Of a stretch of DNA of 64,000 nt, positions 55,340-63,525 are shown piece after piece. The DNA lies in NCBI RefSeq assembly GCF_012927205.1, contig NZ_JABBGC010000004.1, positions 310,001 to 374,000 on the forward strand, in the 5' to 3' direction. The DNA comes from Chitinophaga fulva. GTDB lineage: Bacteria; Bacteroidota; Bacteroidia; Chitinophagales; Chitinophagaceae. Under the pieces are notes generated by a model that was not told the DNA's origin, did not search any database, and saw only the letters and a list, made by a program, of their open reading frames with translations. How positions within the stretch are numbered: the stretch's first letter is position 1; every line of letters begins with the position of its first letter. The translations under genes and the position numbers were made by a program.

Positions 55340-56083
55340 TCAGTTATCCCGCGTGGTGTAGTAGTTGTAATCATTCAATACGGTTTCCAGGAAACTGGTA
55401 TTGGGCAAATCGGATTGAATATGCAACACCTCTTTTACGCGATGGGCCACTTTGGCCGCCAGTACTTCATCTCCGGCCAGCAGCGCTTTGTCGAGCAGTT
55501 CCTTCACCTTGTTCATATCCCGGTCAGATAACCGCATGATCTGCGGAAACTGTGGCTGGTAGTCGGAGGCCGACATATCCCGGAAAATGGTTTCTTCAAT
55601 GCTGCCCTTACGTTTGGTATTGATCACTATAGTACCGGCCACCAGATCGCCCAGGCGCTGATTGTAAGGGGTACGGGACATGGTCACTATCGGAAGGATC
55701 ACAGGTATAAAGAACAGCCCTGCCATCAGCGGGGATTCTATCATCCGGAATATCCACCGGATAAGATGCTGGCTTGCGGTAGGCTGATTGCCGGAAAGGC
55801 TCACCACCTTCATGTGCATCATTTTTTTACCAGGCGATTGCCCGCCCATGGCTATTTCCGTTACCAGGAAATACAACATGACAGGTATCGACACGACCAA
55901 TATGATAAACGCCATTCTGGCGTCAGAATTTATATTAAGTGCTGAAATGGCTATAAATGCCAACAGGACATAAGCCGCCCTGATCCCGAAATCAATGAGC
56001 CAGGCGAGAAAACGCGTCATCGCATCCGCCGTTTCAAATTCGAGGTCAATGTTAAAGGAAGTTGGTATTTTTATGTTGCTCAT
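55340..56083 (-). CDS. RDD-family membrane protein at the head of the MoxR cluster
   Basis: 247 residues from the ATG at 56083; the reading frame also opens at a TTG two codons earlier, inside the -7 region. Its -7 box TAAATTTG (56087-56094) lies only 3 nt before the ATG. Residues 10-150 form an RDD domain with ARFLAWLIDFGIRAAYVL-like helices and GGQSPGKKMMHMKVVS, followed by a cytoplasmic helical part with basic and acidic residues. It is divergent from the SpoIIM gene, a neighbourhood I recall as frequent in Bacteroidota, suggesting it works with the cluster. Confidence 0.85.
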   Translation of the reverse strand: MSNIKIPTSFNIDLEFETADAMTRFLAWLIDFGIRAAYVLLAFIAISALNINSDARMAFIILVVSIPVMLYFLVTEIAMGGQSPGKKMMHMKVVSLSGNQPTASQHLIRWIFRMIESPLMAGLFFIPVILPIVTMSRTPYNQRLGDLVAGTIVINTKRKGSIEETIFRDMSASDYQPQFPQIMRLSDRDMNKVKELLDKALLAGDEVLAAKVAHRVKEVLHIQSDLPNTSFLETVLNDYNYYTTRDN

Positions 56084-56086
56084 ACT

Positions 56087-56118
56087 CAAATTTACATATT
56101 TGTTTATATATTGTTAAA
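56087..56118 (-). promoter_or_regulatory. promoter of the RDD gene
   Basis: Minus-strand TTTA (56115-56118), 20-nt spacer and perfect -7 box TAAATTTG (56087-56094), with the ATG 3 nt below. Likely leaderless. Confidence 0.6.
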
Positions 56119-56126
56119 CGATTTAG

Positions 56127-56134
56127 TATGTTTG
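56127..56134 (+). promoter_or_regulatory. -7 box for the SpoIIM-DUF58 operon
   Basis: TATGTTTG, perfect -7 box, 64 nt above the SpoIIM start. No clear -33 element at the standard spacing. It drives the five-gene operon at 56199-61624. Confidence 0.5.
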
Positions 56135-56198
56135 CCCGATACTCCCCCTTATACTGTAGGTAGATATCCGGATTCAAAAAAAGGGAATTTGACTCATT

Positions 56199-57194
56199 AT
56201 GAGAGAATCGTTGTTTATCAAGAAAAATTTGCCCCGCTGGAAACAGATCCAGGAGGAGCCAACGGAGGACCCCGATGAAATGGCGGAAAGATTTGTTTCC
56301 TTACTGGATGATCTCTCTTATGCCAAAACATTCTATAGCTTCAGTAAAGTAACCCGCTATATCAACGGACTGGCATCCGGTATTTACCAGCGTATTTATC
56401 AGAACCGCAAAGAAGAGGTAGGCCGTTTTCAATTGTTCTTCCGGTATGAACTACCGCTGTTGTTCCGGCAGTATCACCGCCTGTTGCTGTTTACGCTTTG
56501 TTTTTTCCTGTTGTTCTGTATTATCGGTGCTTTTTCTTCAGCGCATGATGAAACATTTGTCAGGGGGTTTCTGGGAGATGAATATGTAAACATGACAGAA
56601 CGGAACATCGCGAATAACGACCCTTTCGGCGTATATAAGCAAGGCAACCCGTTGCTGATGTTCCTGCAGATAGCCATCAATAATATCCGGGTATCGCTGA
56701 TGTGTTATGTAGGCGGTATCTTTCTTGGCGCGGGTTCTTTGTACCTGTTGCTGCATAACGGTATTATGCTCGGCGTGTTCCAGTATATTTTCTTTTCGCA
56801 CGGCCTGGGCTTCAAGTCCATACTGGTGATCTGGATACACGGAACGCTGGAGATTTCCAGTATCGTTATTTCCGGCTGCGCGGGTATTATCCTGGGGAAG
56901 AGCCTCCTGTTTCCCGGCACACGCAAACGGTTGGATTCACTGCGTAAAGGCGCTAAAGATGGCATCAAGATCATGGTGACATTGATCCCTATTTTCGTGG
57001 TGGCCGCTTTCCTTGAAGGATTTGTGACCCGTTATACTGAAATGCCGTTGTGGCTTAGCCTTTTCATACTCGCGGGTTCATTGTTGTTTATGATAGGCTA
57101 CTTCGTTGTATATCCCATCCGTCTGCACCGTAAAGGATACCGCCTTAGCGAGAGCGGTAAAGTGATGGTTCCATTGCCCCGTTCAAAGCAGTAA
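56199..57194 (+). CDS. stage II sporulation protein M (SpoIIM)-like membrane protein
   Basis: 331 residues; N-terminal cytoplasmic helices (about 1-110) then several membrane helices beginning LLLFTLCFFLLFCIIGAFSSAHDE and GNPLLMFLQIAINNIRVSLMCYVGGIFLGAGSLYLLLHNGIMLGVFQYIFF, the SpoIIM core with conserved N/R and GHGTLEISSIVISGCAG-like region (WIHGTLEISSIVISGCAGIILG). Despite the name, these proteins are common in non-spore formers. First gene of the cluster; 2 nt separate it from the DUF4129 gene. Role unknown. Confidence 0.88.
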   Translation: MRESLFIKKNLPRWKQIQEEPTEDPDEMAERFVSLLDDLSYAKTFYSFSKVTRYINGLASGIYQRIYQNRKEEVGRFQLFFRYELPLLFRQYHRLLLFTLCFFLLFCIIGAFSSAHDETFVRGFLGDEYVNMTERNIANNDPFGVYKQGNPLLMFLQIAINNIRVSLMCYVGGIFLGAGSLYLLLHNGIMLGVFQYIFFSHGLGFKSILVIWIHGTLEISSIVISGCAGIILGKSLLFPGTRKRLDSLRKGAKDGIKIMVTLIPIFVVAAFLEGFVTRYTEMPLWLSLFILAGSLLFMIGYFVVYPIRLHRKGYRLSESGKVMVPLPRSKQ

Positions 57195-57196
57195 AT

Positions 57197-58054
57197 ATGA
57201 TGAAAAGAGTTTACAGAAAATATGGTTGGCTGCTGCTGTTATGCTTGTCGAGCGTACCACTGACGGGGATTTCGCAATCTGTTCCACCGCCCCCGCCTGA
57301 ACCACCACCGGCGATAACGGTATCAGCAGAAGATACGTCGGCATTAACCTCACCCGTGGAAACAGCAACTGAAGAGGAAAGCACACAGGAGCAGGCTGCG
57401 CCTATACTGGATGAATATGGAGAAGAAGTGGAGCTGCCTCCGTTTGATAAACGGGCCGTGCATGAAAATACCATGAGGGGGCTGAAGGCGGATGATGATA
57501 TGCAATACCGCGATAAGCCCAGTGAAGACACCCAAACAACCTCCAAATTCGGAGAAGGAGTTGCGCGTTTTTTTGCCATGATCTTCTATGCCCTCTGGCA
57601 ATTTAGCTGGGTAATCCTCATACTGCTGTTAGCGGGGCTTGGTTACCTGCTGTACCGGTTTATGAAAAACAACGACCTGAGCATCTTCCGAAAACCCAAA
57701 TTGGTAGATGGTCTGGAGGAAATACAGGAAGAAAACCTGCAGAGCGCGGCAGAGTATGAAGAAAAAATCCGTGCAGCCATTGCTGCGGGAGAGATAAGGC
57801 AGGCTATCCGCTGGTGGTATCTGTATACACTGTTTCAGCTGGCCAACCGCCAACTGATCACTCCGGGACGGGAAAAAACCAACAACGATTATCTGCGCAG
57901 TATGCGGAACACACCTTACTATAAAACGTTTTCCACATTAACGTTGGACTATGAATATATCTGGTACGGCGGATTTGAGATCAGTGCAGACAACTTCAGG
58001 ACCATGGACCAGCAGTTCAGGGATTTTAATAACCAATTAGGCAAAGCTTCGTGA
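57197..58054 (+). CDS. DUF4129 membrane protein
   Basis: 285 residues with an N-terminal signal-like segment, a proline- and glutamate-rich linker (about 32-85), one central membrane helix (about 134-155, FSWVILILLLAGLGYLLYRF) and a C-terminal DUF4129 domain with ELQ(N)...AIAAGEIRQAIRWWYLYTLFQLANRQLITPGREKTNNDYLR and YIWYGGFEISADNF. DUF4129 domains sit beside transglutaminase and MoxR genes in many bacteria. Its last codons overlap the next gene's GTG start by 4 bp, so they are translationally coupled. Confidence 0.88.
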   Translation: MMKRVYRKYGWLLLLCLSSVPLTGISQSVPPPPPEPPPAITVSAEDTSALTSPVETATEEESTQEQAAPILDEYGEEVELPPFDKRAVHENTMRGLKADDDMQYRDKPSEDTQTTSKFGEGVARFFAMIFYALWQFSWVILILLLAGLGYLLYRFMKNNDLSIFRKPKLVDGLEEIQEENLQSAAEYEEKIRAAIAAGEIRQAIRWWYLYTLFQLANRQLITPGREKTNNDYLRSMRNTPYYKTFSTLTLDYEYIWYGGFEISADNFRTMDQQFRDFNNQLGKAS

Positions 58055-59280
58055 AAAACAGGACCACCTATATCATCATCGGCGTTATATTGCTCCTGGT
58101 AATATTGCTGGCTTTTGTCGGCAAAAAGGGGACGCTGAACAATGACCGGCTATCTACCAAAATGGAGAAATCATCTTTCTCCAGCAAGGATAAAAAGGCT
58201 GGTGGCGCTTATGTGGCATTTAGAACATTACCGGAACTTTTTACCCGTCACTCTATACAGGTAGTGACCAAACCCTTTGCCACCACTTACGCCAAGGAAT
58301 CGGAACTGCGTTATGCAGGCAACAACTATATCCTGGTGGCCAATGAATTGTTTACTACTGAGAAAGACGTAGAATCCATGATGGAATGTGTGTCCATCGG
58401 CAACTATTTATTTCTGAGTGTAAACAAGATCGATCCGTTGCTGGCAAAGAAGCTGAAATGTAAGGTAGTGGAGGGTTCTAACTATCAACCCGGTGTTCCC
58501 ACTAAAGTGCAGGGGTATAATGATAAGTCAGTACTGCTGGATACAACTTACAGCTACAGCGGGATGGTTGCCGGCAGCTATTTTTCTGCTATCGATACCG
58601 GCTATACGAAAATACTGGGCAGCAATTTTAAGGGTAAGCCCAATTTCATCCGGGTAGTACACGGGCGCGGCTGCTTTTTTATATCGCTGAATCCGTATAC
58701 GTTCACCAACTATTTCCTGCTGGAACAGGATAATATCGCGGCGCTGGAAACGCAACTGTCCTATATGCCGGACAATGCGTCCAATATTTACTGGGACGAT
58801 TTTTACAGTCATCAGGACAGCGCACAGGCAGGTGATTTCAGCGAATGGCAGGTGCTGATGCGTTACCCTTCGATGCGCTGGGCGCTGTGGCTGGCGGTAT
58901 TGCTGCTGTTGCTGTATGTGCTCTTCGAAGGGAAAAGAAGACAACGTATTATCCCGGAGAAACCTGTACTGGCCAACAATTCCCTGGAATTTGTGGATGC
59001 CATCGGCCAGTTATATTATCAGCAGCACGACAACTTCAACCTGGCGCATAAAATGACGCTGCATCTGTTGGAGTATATCCGTAACCGTTATTACCTGAAT
59101 ACCAATCATCTTAATGCACAGTTCATCGAAGCATTGTCCAAAAAAGCGGCCATGCCGGAAAATGAAGTACGGGAGCTGATCAATATGGTGCATCATATTC
59201 AACTGGCCGGACAGGTAAGCGACGAACAATTGCAACATTTTTATCAACGCATTCAACATTTTTATTTAAATACGAAATAA
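58051..59280 (+). CDS. DUF4350 membrane protein
   Basis: 409 residues beginning with GTG at 58051, overlapping the DUF4129 stop (GTGA). One N-terminal helix (8-24), a GATase-like extracytoplasmic domain with VANELFTTEKDVESMMECVSIGNYLFLSV (about 110-140), a second helix near 272-292, and a cytoplasmic helical C-terminus. It also overlaps the MoxR start by one base (TAATG). DUF4350 proteins occur in this same gene order across Bacteroidota; function unknown. Confidence 0.87.
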   Translation: MKNRTTYIIIGVILLLVILLAFVGKKGTLNNDRLSTKMEKSSFSSKDKKAGGAYVAFRTLPELFTRHSIQVVTKPFATTYAKESELRYAGNNYILVANELFTTEKDVESMMECVSIGNYLFLSVNKIDPLLAKKLKCKVVEGSNYQPGVPTKVQGYNDKSVLLDTTYSYSGMVAGSYFSAIDTGYTKILGSNFKGKPNFIRVVHGRGCFFISLNPYTFTNYFLLEQDNIAALETQLSYMPDNASNIYWDDFYSHQDSAQAGDFSEWQVLMRYPSMRWALWLAVLLLLLYVLFEGKRRQRIIPEKPVLANNSLEFVDAIGQLYYQQHDNFNLAHKMTLHLLEYIRNRYYLNTNHLNAQFIEALSKKAAMPENEVRELINMVHHIQLAGQVSDEQLQHFYQRIQHFYLNTK

Positions 59281-60260
59281 TGGATATCAATACCTTTCAA
59301 CCCAGGACTGATTTTACCACCCTGCATGAAGGCGTGGAAGCTATCAGAGCACAGATTGGTCAAGTAATTGTGGGACAGCACCAGATGGTGGACCTGCTGA
59401 TAGCAGGCCTGCTCACACAAGGGCATGTACTGATTGAAGGGGTGCCGGGCGTGGCGAAAACACTGACCGCTAAATTGCTGGCACAGTGCATAGACGCTGA
59501 TTTCTCCAGAATACAGTTCACCCCTGACCTGATGCCGGCAGATGTGCTGGGCACTTCTGTATTCAATCCCCAAACACGGGAATTCGAATACAAAAAAGGG
59601 CCTATCTTCAGCAACCTGGTACTGATAGATGAAATCAACCGTGCCCCGGCCAAAACGCAGTCTGCGCTGTTTGAGGTGATGGAAGAAAGACAGATCACCA
59701 ATGATGGAACAACCTATCAGCTGGACCGTCCGTTTATGGTTATTGCCACACAGAACCCGATAGAGCAGGAAGGTACCTATCGTTTGCCGGAAGCACAGCT
59801 GGACCGTTTCCTTTTTAAAGTGGAAGTGAAGTATCCGGACCTGAAAGAAGAAGTAGCGGTGCTGCAAAGTGTGCAACGGCTGAATGGCGCTACAGACCTG
59901 TCTAAAGTAGTAGCGAAGGCAGTCACGGCTACGCAGGTGATTGAATTCCAGAATCTGGTACGCCAGGTAAGGATTGACGAAAAACTGTTGCATTATATAG
60001 CTTCCATTATCCAGGAAACCCGTATGAATGCATCGTTATACCTGGGTGCTTCACCGCGTGCATCCATTGCTGTTATGAACTGTGCTAAAGCCATTGCTGC
60101 CATGCGTAACCGCGACTTTGTCATTCCTGATGATATTGTGGAAATGATTCCCAATGTGCTGCGTCACCGTATTATGCTGACACCGGAAAAAGAAATGGAA
60201 GGAATCCGTACTGACGATGTGATCGCACAGATCATCAAGATGGTAGAGGTTCCCCGATAA
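59280..60260 (+). CDS. MoxR-family AAA+ ATPase
   Basis: 326 residues. Walker A GVPGVAKT at 54-61 with K60, Walker B LVLIDEIN around 113-120, the sensor region ATQNPIEQEGTYRLPEAQLDRF and a C-terminal lid. MoxR ATPases act as chaperones for maturation of VWA-type proteins, and here the partner is the adjacent DUF58 protein. The ATG overlaps the DUF4350 stop by one base. The DUF58 gene follows at 11 nt. Confidence 0.95.
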   Translation: MDINTFQPRTDFTTLHEGVEAIRAQIGQVIVGQHQMVDLLIAGLLTQGHVLIEGVPGVAKTLTAKLLAQCIDADFSRIQFTPDLMPADVLGTSVFNPQTREFEYKKGPIFSNLVLIDEINRAPAKTQSALFEVMEERQITNDGTTYQLDRPFMVIATQNPIEQEGTYRLPEAQLDRFLFKVEVKYPDLKEEVAVLQSVQRLNGATDLSKVVAKAVTATQVIEFQNLVRQVRIDEKLLHYIASIIQETRMNASLYLGASPRASIAVMNCAKAIAAMRNRDFVIPDDIVEMIPNVLRHRIMLTPEKEMEGIRTDDVIAQIIKMVEVPR

Positions 60261-60271
60261 GCTGATTGTAT

Positions 60272-61624
60272 ATGTCTTCAACTGTAAAAAACAACTTGTA
60301 TCAGCAGCTGTTTTTCAGCAATCGCCTGTACATGGGACTGGGGGCCAACATCCTGTTGTTCATCATCTCCTTTTTTGTACCGGGACTGTACAATGTTGCT
60401 ATATTGATTTTCGTGGTGCTGCTGGTATTGCTGGCGCTGGATATGATATTGCTGGTATTGAGGCCGGCCAGTATCCTCCAGGCTGTGCGTACGGCCAGTC
60501 CCCGTTTTAGTAATGGAGATGAAAATGACGTATTGGTCACCTGCACCAACCGTTATCCTTTCCCGGTGTTTGTAACGCTGGTGGAGGAGCTGCCATTCCA
60601 GTTCCAGGACCGTAATTTTGCTATGAAAGCGAAGCTGGGTGCCGGTGAAGAGTATGCGTTCCAGTATAAGCTGCGCCCGGTGGAAAGAGGCGTATATCAT
60701 TTTGGATATACCTACATTTTTGTGCAGAGCGCGTTGGGTATCGTTAACCGTCGTTTTGTTTTTAACACGGAGCAGGACGTGCAGGTGTATCCCAGCTTTC
60801 AGCAGCTGCGGCATTTCTCCCTGTATTCCTATATGAACCGGCTCAATGAGATGGGCGTGCATAAACGCCGTGTGATTGGTCACAGTATGGAGTTTGATCA
60901 CATTAAACCCTATACGAAGGGGGATGATGTGCGTATGCTCAATTGGAAAGCGACGGCCCGTTCCGGTAACCTGATGGTGAATAACTATGTGGAAGAAAAA
61001 TCGCAGCAGGTATATTGTGTGATCGACAAGGGGCGCACCATGAAGATGCCCTTTGACGGACTGACGTTGCTGGATTATGCTATCAATTCGTCATTGGTAT
61101 TCAGCAATGTGGCCTTGGGCAAAGGCGACAGGGCAGGACTGGTAACGTTTAATGAAAGCGCTGTGGAAGTGTTGCCAGCAAGCAATAAAAAGGTGCAGCT
61201 CAACAAGATACTGGAACAGCTGTATGCGCAGGAAACACAATGGAAAGAGAGTGATCTGGAGGCGTTAAGCGTGCAGTTGCGCAGCCATTTATCACAGCGT
61301 TCGCTGCTGATATTATTCACCAATTTTGAATCGATGTCCAGCCTGCAACGGCAGTTGCCTTATCTGCGGCGGCTGGCGAAGTACCATCTGGTATTGGTCG
61401 TGTTTTTTGAAAATACGGAGCTGAAGCGGATTACAGAGCAGGAGGCCGTGGATGTGGAAGCTATTTATAAACAGACTATCGCACAGAAGTTTGCATACGA
61501 TAAGAAACTGATCGTGAAAGAGCTGGCCAAATATGGCATTATGTCTTTATTGAGTACGCCGGAGCATCTGACGCTGAATGTGGTTAACAAATACCTGGAG
61601 CTGAAGGCGCGTACGCTGATTTAA
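60272..61624 (+). CDS. DUF58 protein (VWA-like)
   Basis: 450 residues from the ATG at 60272; a TTG two codons earlier is an unlikely start. Two adjacent N-terminal helices (about 20-60), a beta-rich extracytoplasmic part and the DUF58 core EFDHIKPYTKGDDVRMLNWKATARSGNLMVNNYVEEKSQQVYCVIDKGRTMK, followed by a VWA-like fold. The metal site is degenerate (DKGRT instead of DxSxS). It would be the MoxR client. Last gene of the operon; 2 nt separate it from the convergent secreted protein gene, with no clear terminator. Confidence 0.92.
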   Translation: MSSTVKNNLYQQLFFSNRLYMGLGANILLFIISFFVPGLYNVAILIFVVLLVLLALDMILLVLRPASILQAVRTASPRFSNGDENDVLVTCTNRYPFPVFVTLVEELPFQFQDRNFAMKAKLGAGEEYAFQYKLRPVERGVYHFGYTYIFVQSALGIVNRRFVFNTEQDVQVYPSFQQLRHFSLYSYMNRLNEMGVHKRRVIGHSMEFDHIKPYTKGDDVRMLNWKATARSGNLMVNNYVEEKSQQVYCVIDKGRTMKMPFDGLTLLDYAINSSLVFSNVALGKGDRAGLVTFNESAVEVLPASNKKVQLNKILEQLYAQETQWKESDLEALSVQLRSHLSQRSLLILFTNFESMSSLQRQLPYLRRLAKYHLVLVVFFENTELKRITEQEAVDVEAIYKQTIAQKFAYDKKLIVKELAKYGIMSLLSTPEHLTLNVVNKYLELKARTLI

Positions 61625-61626
61625 GG

Positions 61627-62310
61627 TTATTGACGCCGGCCCCGTGGCCTTGTCTGTCCCGGTGGGGGCGGCAGATCGGGGTCGGGCATTATTTTGACAG
61701 GCACTTCTGAGCGGATATACAGGTTCGGGTTCGCTTTGTACCATGCTTCCATGATAACTGCTTTGGCAGTATCATTTTGTTCCACCAATACATCTTGTCC
61801 GATAACGGTGCCGGCGGAAGTCCGGAACCGCAGCTGTACAGTATCCAGTGGTAGTACCCGGCCGCTGTTGAATTTCCCTTCTACGTTCATGTAATAGCGG
61901 ATGTTGCGTTTGATGCTGTCCGCATAATGGTTGAAACGCATGCCCACCAGGTAGGGTAGGGTAAGTGTGTTTGACAGCGGTGCTGTTCCTTCCCCGTTAA
62001 CGGTGACGGTTACACGATAATGCTCCTTTGCCAGTTGAAGACGGTTGAAATACAGGATACCGTCCCGGATATTGCCGTTGGAGGTGCTGACCTGTATTTT
62101 ATTCCAGCGAAGGTTGCCGCGCAACATACCTGCGGTTTGGCGGGTGCTGCTGTCGCTATACACGAATTCCAGTCCGATAGGTATACGGTCATAGAGTTCG
62201 GCCACAGCCGTGGTATCGTACCACACATTGATACGTGCAACCTTTGCCTGTTGGGCTTGTGCCAACAAAGTGAGCAGCAGTGATATGGACAGCAGCAGGT
62301 ATTTTTTCAA
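61627..62310 (-). CDS. exported hypothetical protein
   Basis: 227 residues with a signal peptide (LLTLLAQAQ cleavage near 19), a beta-rich middle and a proline-rich, basic C-terminus (PDPDLPPPPGQTRPRGRRQ). No family recognised. It is followed by the 3' end of DUF58 after 2 nt and lies 11 nt downstream of the ribE stop, so it is probably the last gene of a minus-strand operon with ribE and the adenosyltransferase. Confidence 0.75.
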   Translation of the reverse strand: MKKYLLLSISLLLTLLAQAQQAKVARINVWYDTTAVAELYDRIPIGLEFVYSDSSTRQTAGMLRGNLRWNKIQVSTSNGNIRDGILYFNRLQLAKEHYRVTVTVNGEGTAPLSNTLTLPYLVGMRFNHYADSIKRNIRYYMNVEGKFNSGRVLPLDTVQLRFRTSAGTVIGQDVLVEQNDTAKAVIMEAWYKANPNLYIRSEVPVKIMPDPDLPPPPGQTRPRGRRQ

Positions 62311-62321
62311 AGTCTTATGGT

Positions 62322-62909
62322 TTATCGCACTGCCATTTGTCTGGCTACGTACTTGCCCAGAATGTCAAACTCCAGATTAACGAGGTGTCCCGGGTGCATG
62401 AATTGTACGTTGGTGAATGCGAACGTATATGGTATGATGGCCACTGAAAATTCCTTTTCGGTGATATCGAATACAGTGAGGCTGATGCCGTTCATGCAGA
62501 TGCTTCCTTTTTCCACGATCAGGCCGGCGTTGGCAGTGGGATAGGTGAAGCGGTACAACCAGCTGCCGTTCTGCTCTTCGCGGGAGACGCAGGTACCGGT
62601 GCCATCTACGTGGCCTTGTACGAGGTGCCCGTCTATACGGCCGTTGAAGACCATGGCCCTTTCCAGGTTAACCCTGGCGCCTGGCACGAGCAGTGACAGA
62701 TTGGTTTTCTGCAATGTTTCCGCGACAGCTACCACTTCGTAGGTATCGCCCTGTATATTGGTAACGGTAAGGCATACACCGTTATGGGAAACGCTCTGGT
62801 CTATTTTGAGTTCACCGGCAACAGACGACTTGATATTGATAATGAGATTACCGCCGTCTTTGCGGGTGGACATAACTTCTCCTGTTGTTTCAATGATTCC
62901 TGTGAACAT
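62322..62909 (-). CDS. ribE: riboflavin synthase, alpha subunit
   Basis: 195 residues with two lumazine-binding repeats: MFTGIIETTGEVMS with SHNGVCLTVTNI (first) and YRFTYPTANAGLIVEKGSICMNGISLTVFDI (second). It condenses two molecules of 6,7-dimethyl-8-ribityllumazine to riboflavin. It lies 21 nt downstream of the adenosyltransferase gene. No FMN riboswitch was noticed nearby. Confidence 0.95.
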   Translation of the reverse strand: MFTGIIETTGEVMSTRKDGGNLIINIKSSVAGELKIDQSVSHNGVCLTVTNIQGDTYEVVAVAETLQKTNLSLLVPGARVNLERAMVFNGRIDGHLVQGHVDGTGTCVSREEQNGSWLYRFTYPTANAGLIVEKGSICMNGISLTVFDITEKEFSVAIIPYTFAFTNVQFMHPGHLVNLEFDILGKYVARQMAVR

Positions 62910-62930
62910 GCAGCGAATTTAAGAAAAAAA

Positions 62931-63491
62931 CTATACCCTTGGTTTCCAGGGAATTTCTTCCACGCCCAGCTTGTGGCCGGTCCAGCGGGCCAATACAAAG
63001 AGGTAATCGCTCAGGCGGTTGATGTATTTGAGTACCAGCGGTTCGATGAACATCTCATGTTCCTGCATACCTACGCAGAGCCTTTCGGTGCGGCGGCATA
63101 CACAGCGGGCAATATGGCAGGTAGATACGGCTACATGTCCGCCCGGAAGAACGAAGTGTTTCATGGGAGGCAGCTCTTCATTCATTTTATCGATGCTGGT
63201 TTCCAGCAACTGGATATCTGCTTCGTGGAGGTCTGGGATGCGCATTTTGGTTTCCTTGTCAGGGTCGCAGGCGAGTGCTGCGCCGACGGTGAACAGGCGG
63301 TCCTGTATTTCCTTCAGCAGGGTTTTGGTGTCCGGATCTGCCATGTAATCGTTGACCAGCCCGATATAGGAGTTCAGCTCATCTACGGTGCCATAGGCAT
63401 CTATGCGAAGATCGCTCTTGGGTACTTTGGTACCGCCTATCAGGGAGGTTTTGCCTTTATCCCCTGTTTTGGTGTATATTTTAAGAGACAT
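62931..63491 (-). CDS. cob(I)yrinic acid a,c-diamide adenosyltransferase (PduO type)
   Basis: 186 residues from the ATG at 63491, chosen because it starts MSLKIYTKTGDKGKTSLIGG as in the family; the frame is open 30 codons further up but would run through the preceding gene's end. The YTKTGDKG ATP motif at 5-12 and the CHIARCVCRRTERLC motif near the C-terminus are diagnostic of the PduO/MMAB adenosyltransferase. It transfers the adenosyl group from ATP to cobalamin. It starts 34 nt below the ABC ATPase gene. Confidence 0.94.
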   Translation of the reverse strand: MSLKIYTKTGDKGKTSLIGGTKVPKSDLRIDAYGTVDELNSYIGLVNDYMADPDTKTLLKEIQDRLFTVGAALACDPDKETKMRIPDLHEADIQLLETSIDKMNEELPPMKHFVLPGGHVAVSTCHIARCVCRRTERLCVGMQEHEMFIEPLVLKYINRLSDYLFVLARWTGHKLGVEEIPWKPRV

Positions 63492-63525
63492 GTCTTTTTT
63501 CTGCAAAATACGAATTACGCAGCGG

